Part shown: positions 44,749 through 51,897 of the stretch, piece by piece
How the letters are laid out: every line of letters starts with the position of its first letter
How positions within the stretch are numbered: the first letter of the stretch is position 1
Origin: Pseudomonas sp. dw_358
GTDB lineage: Bacteria; Pseudomonadota; Gammaproteobacteria; Pseudomonadales; Pseudomonadaceae
Direction: 5' to 3'
Assembly (NCBI RefSeq): GCF_018449655.1
Contig: NZ_JAAVUX010000008.1
Location: forward strand, 62,001 to 126,000
Length of the DNA: 64,000 nucleotides
Notes under the pieces: generated by a model
Databases searched by the model: none
What the model saw: the letters and a program-made list of their open reading frames with translations, nothing else
Told to the model about the DNA's origin: nothing
Made by a program: the position numbers and the translations under genes

Positions 44749-45873
44749 ATGAGGGCCGTCATCATGGTATCTGTGCACGCTTCACCCATTACCGCGGAAG
44801 ACCCGATCTTTTCCACCGCCGAGTTGCAGGCGCTGATCGCAGCCCAGGGCAGTGAGGCGTGGCTGGATGACCCGGTGGCCCAGGACGCGCTCTGGCGAGC
44901 CGCTCAGGATGGCACCTCGCGGCTGTCCCTGACCCAATGGCTGGGTGCCCTCACCGGCTGCTGCCAAGGGCGCCAGGACCCGCTGCTGGCCCTGCGCATT
45001 GGCCAGCAAATGCACCTGACCGCCTATGGCATGCTTGGCTTCACCCTGTTGAGCAGCCCGACCCTGCGCGAGGCCCTGGCCACGGCCAATCACTTCTCGC
45101 TGCTGGTCAACCTCAAGCATCGTCTGCACCTGGAAGTGGATGGCGCCACTGCTGCCGTGCACCTGCAGGAAAACTTCGCCCTGGTCGGCGCCGACAAGTA
45201 TTTCTGCACCCTGCTGGAAACCGCGAAGATCCTCACCCTGCTGGGCGACATGCTCGGCCATGGATTCAAGGCCCGGGAAGTGCGCCTGAACATCAACGCC
45301 GACCCGGCCGACGCGCGCCGGATGAGCGAGGTGCTGGGCGTGCCCACCCAGGTCAACTGCCTGTACACCTGCATCGTCATCGACGGCCAATGTGCCGATG
45401 CGCCACTGCCACAGTCTCACGCCATGACCCACCAGTCCTGCCGCACCCAATGCGTGACGCAGTTGCAGGAACTCAGCCAGCGCTATGACCTGTGCTACCA
45501 GATCCAGAAAATGCTATTGGCCTCGCCCGACCGTATCCCGGCCCTGCCGGAAGTCGCCTCGCGCCTGCACCTGTCGCCCCGCACCCTGCGACGCAAGCTG
45601 GAAGTCACCGGCAACTCCTACAACCAGATCCTGGAAGACGTGCGCAAGAAGCTGGCGATTCGGTACTTGCTCGACACCCCGCTGACCACCGAAGCGATTT
45701 CCGAAAAGCTCAGCTACAGCGATGCGGCCAACTTTCGCCACGCCTTCAAACGCTGGACCGGTACCGCGCCGCGGGCTTTTCGCTCACAGAACCGTGACAC
45801 CGACTGGAGCCTGCCAGCGGCCTTCACGTTGCCCCAGGCCAGCCGCGCCGCGCGCCTCTCAGCCCACGCCTGA
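44749..45873 (+). CDS. AraC-family regulator with arabinose-binding-like N domain
   Basis: A 374-residue regulator. The N domain shows MHLTAYGMLGFTLLSSPTLR near residues 88-107; the C-terminal HTH pair reads LPEVASRLHLSPRTLRRKLE and TEAISEKLSYSDAANFRHAF. It is highly similar to the protein at 51898 through the whole HTH (RKKLAIRYLLxTPxTTEAIS). AAGGG lies 7 bases before ATG 44749. It probably activates the divergent APC permease or the convergent NCS1 permease operon. Confidence 0.88.
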   Translation: MRAVIMVSVHASPITAEDPIFSTAELQALIAAQGSEAWLDDPVAQDALWRAAQDGTSRLSLTQWLGALTGCCQGRQDPLLALRIGQQMHLTAYGMLGFTLLSSPTLREALATANHFSLLVNLKHRLHLEVDGATAAVHLQENFALVGADKYFCTLLETAKILTLLGDMLGHGFKAREVRLNINADPADARRMSEVLGVPTQVNCLYTCIVIDGQCADAPLPQSHAMTHQSCRTQCVTQLQELSQRYDLCYQIQKMLLASPDRIPALPEVASRLHLSPRTLRRKLEVTGNSYNQILEDVRKKLAIRYLLDTPLTTEAISEKLSYSDAANFRHAFKRWTGTAPRAFRSQNRDTDWSLPAAFTLPQASRAARLSAHA

Positions 45874-45893
45874 AGCGCGGGCCGGCAAACGGC

Positions 45894-47369
45894 TCACAGC
45901 CCGACCCTGACCTTCTTGCGCGCCCACTGCTCGACGTTGCGGTAGCCGCCGTGCTCGCTGCGGGCGATCACCAGGCGCATGGCCAGATAGTAGGCGAGGA
46001 TGCACAGGGCCAAGGTCGGCAGGGTGGCACCGACGTAGCGAAAGCTGGGCCCGACCTGCAGGGTCAGCGGGTCGAACAGCATCAGGTAGACCACCAGGCC
46101 CAGCACAATGACCGCCATGGCCACCCAATTGACCCCGCCCCAGAACCAGTAAGCGCCCTGCCCGTCCTTGACGAACAAATGGGCCGGGAGCACACGCTGG
46201 CGGCGCAGCAACAGGTAGTCGGTGAGCATCACCGCGGCGATGCCGATGAACATCGCGCTGTTGTAGGCCAGCCAGTTCATGACATGGGCGATCAACCACT
46301 GGGTGTTCATCGCCACGATCAACCCGGGCGACAACAGGATCAGCACAATCATCTCCCAGCGCATGCGCGCGAAGACCCGCACCTGCTGCACTGCCACCCC
46401 GGCGAAGTAGAAGAAACTCGTCAGCGTGCCCAGGTTCGCCAGCAACAGCACCACCACGATCACCGAGCCAAAACCGTTACCGGCGGTCTTGACCACCCAT
46501 TCAGCCGGTTCCGTGGAGCCAGTGGCAATGGCCGCCAGCGCGCCGACGGTGGAGGTGAAGCCGGCGCCAATCAATCCGGAACCCAGCAGCGAAGGGCTGA
46601 TCAGGTGCCGGCGCTTGTGGATCAGGCGCGCGATGCCACCGAAGAACGGCACGCCGGTCATGGCATTGGACGCACCGAACTCGACGCCATAGGCCAGTTG
46701 CAGCAAGGGGTCGCTGGCATAGGCTTGCTTGGGATCGACGTTAGTGGCCAGCAGGCTGGAGAGGCTGGTGTCACGGGTGATCAAGTACAGCAGGATGCAG
46801 GCGATGATCAGAATCGCCGGGGAAGTGAAGCGCGTCAGCCGCGCAATCATCGCTGGCCCCTTGCGCAACAGGGCCCAGACCAGTGCCAGCATCAGCACCG
46901 AGACCAGGGTCACGAAGCCGTTGCCGATCTGGCCACCGGGGTTGAACAGCACCTGCTGCAGACGGCCTGCCGCCTGGCCGGTCATGGCGATCAGCACGAA
47001 TGACCAGCCCAGGGTGGTCACCAGCAACAGACACAGCAGCAACGCCGAGCCCCGTGTGCCCATGGAGCTTTTGGCGGCATCGACCGGGTCGACGCCATGC
47101 CGAAAACAGACCATCCCGGCGGCCATGTACACCGGCGCCAGGCCGACGATCAGGCCGATGACATAGCCTAGGATACCGATCCGGGTGTTGCCGATGTAGG
47201 CAATGGACGCGCCGAAAAGATAATTGAAACTGGCCGCGCCGATGGCCATGCAGGCGGCCAGCAGGCTGCCGAAATTGCTGTACAAGCGATCACTGCCGCG
47301 GATCGGCAGACGCCCGGCCAACGCTTCACGTGAAGTGACCGCGCTGGGCTCCTCTTGCGCTTGACTCAT
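45894..47369 (-). CDS. NCS1-family cytosine/purine-type permease
   Basis: A 491-residue transporter with about 12 spans. Features are the N-terminal GSDRLYSNFGSLLAACMAIG around residues 25-44, RHGVDPVDAAKSSMGTRGS near 90-108, and a late charged tail GYRNVEQWARKKV. The substrate is unknown; it is only distantly similar to the NCS1 protein at 33714. ATG 47369 has GGGGAAG upstream. A 66-residue membrane protein is encoded 98 bases upstream on the same strand, suggesting a two-component arrangement. Confidence 0.8.
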   Translation of the reverse strand: MSQAQEEPSAVTSREALAGRLPIRGSDRLYSNFGSLLAACMAIGAASFNYLFGASIAYIGNTRIGILGYVIGLIVGLAPVYMAAGMVCFRHGVDPVDAAKSSMGTRGSALLLCLLLVTTLGWSFVLIAMTGQAAGRLQQVLFNPGGQIGNGFVTLVSVLMLALVWALLRKGPAMIARLTRFTSPAILIIACILLYLITRDTSLSSLLATNVDPKQAYASDPLLQLAYGVEFGASNAMTGVPFFGGIARLIHKRRHLISPSLLGSGLIGAGFTSTVGALAAIATGSTEPAEWVVKTAGNGFGSVIVVVLLLANLGTLTSFFYFAGVAVQQVRVFARMRWEMIVLILLSPGLIVAMNTQWLIAHVMNWLAYNSAMFIGIAAVMLTDYLLLRRQRVLPAHLFVKDGQGAYWFWGGVNWVAMAVIVLGLVVYLMLFDPLTLQVGPSFRYVGATLPTLALCILAYYLAMRLVIARSEHGGYRNVEQWARKKVRVGL

Positions 47370-47467
47370 GAACTTCCCCACTTTCTACAGTCGAAAAAAC
47401 AGCCGGGAAGTATGAACCAGCTCACGACCGCCAACAGGTGCGCGGCGGTCAATTTTTTGCCGATGCC

Positions 47468-47668
47468 TCAGAGGTACAAGGCAGCGGCCACCCAGAGCAG
47501 CATGCCGACGATGAACCAAGCGGCGCCGGTGAACACAATCGAGCCGCCGGGCAGGCGGGTTTCATCGGCCTGGTTTTCGGCTGACTCCAGGGCAATCAGG
47601 CTGTTGACCAGGTCGCGGTCGAGATCGCCGAGGTTTTCGTCGAAGAGCAGTGAGTGATCGGCGGGCAT
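47468..47668 (-). CDS. Small single-span membrane protein, 66 residues
   Basis: A short acidic N-terminal helix (LFDENLGDLDRDLVNSLIALE, positions 8-28) is followed by one transmembrane segment (residues 46-66) at the C terminus. AGGAGG upstream of ATG 47668 is the strongest ribosome binding site in the area, so this is a real gene. It precedes the NCS1 permease gene in the same direction. It may be an accessory subunit of that transporter. I do not recognise a family. Confidence 0.75.
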   Translation of the reverse strand: MPADHSLLFDENLGDLDRDLVNSLIALESAENQADETRLPGGSIVFTGAAWFIVGMLLWVAAALYL

Positions 47669-47699
47669 GGGGCCTCCTGGAAAAAAATGAACCTCAGTG

Positions 47700-47795
47700 A
47701 TCATGCAGGACCGAGCTTGCTCGGGAAAACGGCGACACCCTGTGACAGACACACTGCGGGGGCCTTTTTCCCAAGCAAGCTCGGTCCTGCATGAT
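47700..47795. repeat. Long inverted extragenic palindrome
   Basis: Arms 47700-47726 and 47769-47795 (core GCAGGACCGAGCTTGCT) pair over 27 bases with one mismatch. The arm sequence is unrelated to the REPIN type at 21143. It lies between the small membrane protein gene and the IRED gene, which share the leftward direction, and could act as a processing or termination hairpin. Confidence 0.8.
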
Positions 47796-47801
47796 GACCT
47801 A

Positions 47802-48674
47802 TCAGGGCTTGAACAAGGTATACACCGACGTCAGCTCATCGGCCTCGCGGCCATTGGCGGCCGTTTTTTCCACGAAGTCGGTGAACAGTTGCAGCAAGCG
47901 GCTTTCCACGCCCGCCCCTTTGGCCCGGCCCAGCAGGGACTGTACGCCCAGCTTGTGCACCTGGATCGAAGCTTCGTTACCGCTGAAATCATTGCGATCA
48001 ATGGCGCTTATGGTGCGCGCGCAGGTACTGTCGATGACCGGTTTGAAGGCGCCCAAGGCCGTGCCCAGGTCCTTGATGTCGAGCTTCTCGGCCTGCAGCA
48101 TCGCGGCGGCCTGCATCAGGGCGAAGGTGTTGCCGTAGTACATCGTCAGCAGGCAGCCATCCAGCACGTTGGCCGAGCCGGCCTTGGCACCGACGTAGGT
48201 CATGCGCCCACCCAGCAGCTTCATTTCCTCGCTGCAGCTGTTCCAGACCGCTTCGGGCCCGGAGAGCAGCAGCATGCATTCGGGCAGGCCGACCTGGGTC
48301 GGGTAATCCATGATCGCGCCGTCCAGGTACTGTACGCCGATTTCTGCCGCCCACTGGGCACTCGCCTGCGCCTGCCGGGCGTCGCCTGTGGTGAACTGCA
48401 CCACGGTCTTGCCCTTGAGCAGCAGGGTGATCTCGTCCTGTTGAAACAACGCATTGCTGGTGTCGTAATCGGCCAGGCAGACGATGATCAGGTCTGACGC
48501 CTTGATCGCTTCGACAAAGCTGGTCGCCGCCACGGCCCCCTGCGCCACCAGGGGTTCGGCCTTGGCTGGCGAGCGGTTCCACACGGTGGCCTTCACACCG
48601 GCACTAATGAATGGCGGTACCAGTGCCGCGCCCATCTGCCCCAGACCAATGAACGTCACGTTCGAATGTTTCAT
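47802..48674 (-). CDS. Imine reductase (IRED)-family oxidoreductase
   Basis: A 290-residue protein: FIGLGQMGAAL near residues 8-18, ATVWNRSPAK near 29-38, VQFTTGDARQA near 92-102, VQYLDGAIMDYP near 114-125 and Asp172 in ANVLDGCLL at the usual catalytic place. AGGAACC precedes ATG 48674. It is divergent from the class IV transaminase gene; the two may feed one amine pathway in opposite directions of reduction and deamination (inference). Confidence 0.8.
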   Translation of the reverse strand: MKHSNVTFIGLGQMGAALVPPFISAGVKATVWNRSPAKAEPLVAQGAVAATSFVEAIKASDLIIVCLADYDTSNALFQQDEITLLLKGKTVVQFTTGDARQAQASAQWAAEIGVQYLDGAIMDYPTQVGLPECMLLLSGPEAVWNSCSEEMKLLGGRMTYVGAKAGSANVLDGCLLTMYYGNTFALMQAAAMLQAEKLDIKDLGTALGAFKPVIDSTCARTISAIDRNDFSGNEASIQVHKLGVQSLLGRAKGAGVESRLLQLFTDFVEKTAANGREADELTSVYTLFKP

Positions 48675-48939
48675 GCCGGTTCCTATTTCGGTGGTGTGCA
48701 TCGGCGTCATCGCGCCGGGTTGCCGAAACTCTAGGCATCGCGGCCCTGGGACAAAAGGTGATTAGAGGCCAACTAAGTGACCCTGGCGGGACAACCACCG
48801 GCACTGCGCACACTGGCCGCATCCCCTTGGTAAGTTGGCCCCAGCTCACCTGTTGGCCCAGGCGCCCGCCCTTCTAAGATGAGCGCCATGGCACCTGCAA
48901 GTGCCCTCCACCTTCACTTCACTGTTGAGAGAGCGACCG

Positions 48940-49926
48940 ATGAGCATCATCAAGGCTGACCACATCATGTTGAACGACCCGGCGCACGTTCGGGTTGCCC
49001 ACGACCCCAAGTACGGCCACGGCTCGGCGTTCATCCATGGCACCTACGTAGACCTGGACAACGCGGCGATCCCGATGGCCGACCTGGGCTTCACCCAGGC
49101 CGACGCCTGCTACGACGTGGTCAGTGTCAGCAAGGGCTATTTCTTCCGCCTCGAAGATCACCTGGAGCGCTTCGAAAGCGCGTGCCAGAAATTCCAGCTG
49201 ACCAATCCCTACACCAAGGCCCAGACCGTCGAAATCCTCGAAAACCTGGTCAAGCAGGCCGGTACCAAGGAAGCCTACGTGTGGTGGGCCGTGACCCGTG
49301 GCTTCATGCCTGACGGCAACGACCGCATCAACCCCCACGCTTACGAAAACCGCTTCTACGCCTTCGTCGTGCCTTATGTGTTCATCTCCGACGACGAACA
49401 GCGCACACGCGGCATTGATGTCATGGTCAGCAAACTGTTCATCCGCATCCCGCCAAAAGCCGTGGACCCGACCGCCAAGAACTTTCACTGGATGGACCTC
49501 AAGCTGTCGCTGTTCGAAGCCCAGGCCGCGCAGAAAGAATGGTCGGTGCTGTGCGACGCCGACGGCTACCTCACCGAAGCCCCTGGCTCGAACATCTTCC
49601 TGATCAAGGACGGCGTGCTGTTCACCCCGGACTCCGGTTGCCTGGAAGGCATCACCCGCAAGACCACCCTGGAACTGGCCGCAGAAGTCGGCCTGCCGGT
49701 GCGCGTCGAGCGTGTCCACGTCGAGCAACTGCTCAACGCCGACGAAGCGTTCCTGACCTCCACCGCGGGTGGCGTGATGCCGATCAACAGCGTCGACGAC
49801 CGAGTCCTCGGCGGCCAGGCCGGCCCGGGCAGCAAGACCAGTGAACTGCATGACCTGTACTGGACCAAGCGTTGGGACGGCTGGCTGGGCACCGCGGTCG
49901 ACTACAGCAAACCGGCGACTGTCTGA
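48940..49926 (+). CDS. Class IV PLP aminotransferase resembling (R)-amine transaminases
   Basis: A 328-residue fold type IV enzyme (branched-chain/D-amino acid aminotransferase group). Lys180 in PTAKNFHWMDL is the predicted PLP lysine, Glu213 in LTEAPGSNIF the conserved glutamate, and TSTAGGVMPI lies near residues 282-291. MADLGFTQADACYDV, VTRGFMP and EGITRKTTLE recall Arthrobacter-type (R)-selective amine transaminases more than IlvE. A role in deaminating a chiral amine fits the IRED neighbours, but substrate is not proven. ATG 48940 follows GAGAGAG. Confidence 0.82.
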   Translation: MSIIKADHIMLNDPAHVRVAHDPKYGHGSAFIHGTYVDLDNAAIPMADLGFTQADACYDVVSVSKGYFFRLEDHLERFESACQKFQLTNPYTKAQTVEILENLVKQAGTKEAYVWWAVTRGFMPDGNDRINPHAYENRFYAFVVPYVFISDDEQRTRGIDVMVSKLFIRIPPKAVDPTAKNFHWMDLKLSLFEAQAAQKEWSVLCDADGYLTEAPGSNIFLIKDGVLFTPDSGCLEGITRKTTLELAAEVGLPVRVERVHVEQLLNADEAFLTSTAGGVMPINSVDDRVLGGQAGPGSKTSELHDLYWTKRWDGWLGTAVDYSKPATV

Positions 49927-49935
49927 GTCTCGTGT

Positions 49936-49968
49936 GCGGCGGCCGTAATGGGCCGCCGCGTCATTTTT
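49936..49968 (+). terminator. Hairpin with T tract between transaminase and IRED genes
   Basis: GCGGCGGCC (49936-49944) and GGCCGCCGC (49951-49959) pair perfectly around a 6-base loop, followed by GTCA and TTTTT. It could terminate most transcripts from the transaminase gene or attenuate the next, as it lies just before the IRED gene's ribosome binding site (GGAGGA at 49972). Confidence 0.8.
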
Positions 49969-49983
49969 CCTGGAGGACACCCC

Positions 49984-50871
49984 ATGCCTGATCTCGACAA
50001 GCTGCCTGTGACCGTGACCGTAATGGGGCTGGGTGCCATGGGCGGTGTGTTGGCCCGTACCCTGTTGCAAGCAGGTTGCCAACTGACTGTCTGGAACCGC
50101 AATCCGGATCGGGCCGCTGCACTGGTGGCAGACGGCGCGCAACTGGCCGGCGACGTGCGCACTGCCTTGCTGGCCAGCGACCTGACCATCATCTGCATGA
50201 TCGACAAGACCGCCAGCCGCGAAGTCCTGCACGGCCTCGGCCCGGAAATCGACCTGGGTGGCCGCACCCTGGTCAACATGAGCACCGGCACCGTGGATGA
50301 CGTCAGGCGCCTGGACCGCTGGGCCCGGGAACACAATGCGCAATACCTCGATGCCGGGATCATGTGCTACCCCAAGGACATCGGTGCCGCCCACACGGCC
50401 ATCCTGTACTCCGGGGCGCCAGAAGCCTGGCAGGCCCATGAGCAGACCCTGAAGATGCTCGCCGGCAGCCCGCGCTACCTGGGCGCGGACCCCCTGTCCT
50501 GCACCCCCACCTATCTGGCCCTTTACGCGTTCTACTTCGGAGCCTTCGCCGCGTGGATGGAAGGTGCGGTACTGGCTGCCACCGCCGGCGTCTCGGTGCA
50601 AGCCTTCCAGGCACTGTCGCCGATCATGACTGACATGCTGGTGGACGGCATCAACACCGCCGCCAGGCGCATCGCCTCGCAACAACTGGGCGGCGAACAA
50701 GCCTCGGTGGATGTGCACGTGTCGGGTCAGGAAGTGGTGCTCGATGCGCTGAAAAATGCGCAAGTGCCCTACGCCACCACCCAGGCGTTTTTGTCCTACT
50801 GCCACATGGCCCAGGCCGCCGGCATGGGCGACAAGGACATCGCATCGCTCTACCACGCCCTGCAACCCTGA
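49984..50871 (+). CDS. Imine reductase (IRED)-family protein with altered catalytic position
   Basis: A 295-residue protein with the IRED frame: VMGLGAMGG near residues 13-21, LTVWNRNPDR near 34-43, VNMSTGTVDDV near 97-107 and QYLDAGIMCYP near 120-130. At the site where the other three complete members have Asp (xxVxD), this one reads TYLALY, so Leu178 stands in place of Asp, next to Tyr177. It may use Tyr or have another activity. GGAGGA lies before ATG 49984. Confidence 0.78.
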   Translation: MPDLDKLPVTVTVMGLGAMGGVLARTLLQAGCQLTVWNRNPDRAAALVADGAQLAGDVRTALLASDLTIICMIDKTASREVLHGLGPEIDLGGRTLVNMSTGTVDDVRRLDRWAREHNAQYLDAGIMCYPKDIGAAHTAILYSGAPEAWQAHEQTLKMLAGSPRYLGADPLSCTPTYLALYAFYFGAFAAWMEGAVLAATAGVSVQAFQALSPIMTDMLVDGINTAARRIASQQLGGEQASVDVHVSGQEVVLDALKNAQVPYATTQAFLSYCHMAQAAGMGDKDIASLYHALQP

Positions 50872-50905
50872 CCCTGAATGCCCTTACGACCCAGAGTGTC
50901 CTTCC

Positions 50906-51436
50906 ATGAGTACTGCACCTAAACGCGTGGCCATCATCGGGCTTGATCAGTTCGGCAAGCAAATTGCCCGTACGCTGTCCGGACACGGCTTCGAAGTGGC
51001 CGGGCTGGACCCGCTTCGCAGCAATCTGCTCTCTCCCTGCGAGGGCGTTCGCCTGGTGCGCAACCTGGAGCAGGCCGTGGACAGCAGCGACGTGATCATC
51101 ACCTGCTTCCCCGATCAACTGTTGATGAGCGCCCGCCTGTGCAGCCCGGAAACCACCTTCGGCCTGCACGGCAAGGCACTGATCAGCTTCAACACCTCGC
51201 AGACCCGCCCGGCGTCTTCGGCGCGCTCGATGGGCGAATGGGCCCGCAGTGAGCACATCGACTACCTGGAAATCAGCCTGACCGGGGAAGCGCACAGCAT
51301 CGGCCAGATCGGCTGCGAATTGGTCTGCGCCGGGCCCCGGCGGGTGTACGATCGGCTCAAGCCACTGTGTCACTCCCTCGGCGCCTCTCTGACCTACCTG
51401 GGGACCGACTGCGGCGCCACTCTGGAATACTGCTGA
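50906..51436 (+). CDS. Truncated IRED-like protein: NAD-binding domain only
   Basis: A 176-residue protein: IIGLDQFGKQIARTL near residues 10-24 (a GLDQFG replaces the usual GLGxMG), ISFNTSQTRPAS near 91-102, HIDYLEISL near 115-123 and LTYLGTDCGATLEYC at the end. The stop comes where the helical dimerisation domain should begin, about 110 residues early, and no continuation is seen in any frame downstream. It follows the previous IRED by 34 bases. It may be a decaying copy or a stand-alone domain. Confidence 0.7.
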   Translation: MSTAPKRVAIIGLDQFGKQIARTLSGHGFEVAGLDPLRSNLLSPCEGVRLVRNLEQAVDSSDVIITCFPDQLLMSARLCSPETTFGLHGKALISFNTSQTRPASSARSMGEWARSEHIDYLEISLTGEAHSIGQIGCELVCAGPRRVYDRLKPLCHSLGASLTYLGTDCGATLEYC

Positions 51437-51554
51437 CGCCCACGCGTCCACGATCAAGCGATCCTGGACGCGCCCTGCCCGCGCTCGGCCATGCAACCCT
51501 TCCCGTCCGCCCTTCCTTCCAGTGTGTTTTCATCAGCAAATACAGGTCCGCCTC

Positions 51555-51597
51555 TTGACCTAGGTCACTCGACCGTATCTAATCGGTCACACGACCT
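51555..51597 (+). promoter_or_regulatory. Sigma70 promoter overlaid by tandem GGTC-N4-GACC dyads
   Basis: -35 TTGACC (51555-51560), a 17-base spacer and -10 TCTAAT (51578-51583). Dyads GGTCACTCGACC (51563-51574) and GGTCACACGACC (51585-51596) are 22 bases apart and occupy the spacer and start site, exactly as at 44571. Confidence 0.8.
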
Positions 51598-51707
51598 AGT
51601 TATCGCCCTGCGACTTTCCAGGTCACGCGCATCAGCGCGATCCCTACCTGATAGACCAACAAAAACAGGCTCGCGCACGCCGCGGCCACAAGGTCAGGAG
51701 ATAAAAC

Positions 51708-51845
51708 ATGAGGTCGAAGACCCGTTGTTCCGCCGTTGCCTGGCAACGTCGCACGCTCGATTTTTTCTTCGCTGCACCGCAGTACCCCGGCCTGCCCAAG
51801 CCATTGCGTCGCTCCCTTGAAGAGCAACGCGGATACCCCTGGTGA
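51708..51845 (+). CDS. Small ORF, 45 residues, in the AraC leader
   Basis: ATG 51708 has AGGAG 7 bases upstream, an ideal site. The product is basic (MRSKTRCSAVAWQRR at the start, YPGLPKPLRRSLEEQRGYPW at the end) with no membrane segment. It lies between a strong regulated promoter and the AraC gene, 52 bases before it. It could be a leader peptide or a relic of a gene. I recognise no family. Confidence 0.45.
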   Translation: MRSKTRCSAVAWQRRTLDFFFAAPQYPGLPKPLRRSLEEQRGYPW

Positions 51846-51897
51846 TTGCGTATTTCTGCGCGATCAATAAGTGTGTTATCGCAGTGAGGGCGGCATG

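Larger units (their letters stand above)
51437..51897. other. 461-base leader and promoter region of the AraC gene
   Basis: It holds a promoter with tandem dyads (51555-51597) and a 45-codon open frame with an excellent ribosome binding site (51708-51845). The predicted transcript start near 51590 gives an untranslated leader of about 300 bases before the AraC gene. Confidence 0.6.

Noticed and set aside
48767..48840. GGCCAACT and AGTTGGCC inverted pair upstream of the transaminase
   Set aside because: Arms are short and about 60 bases apart; chance occurrence in GC-rich DNA is likely.
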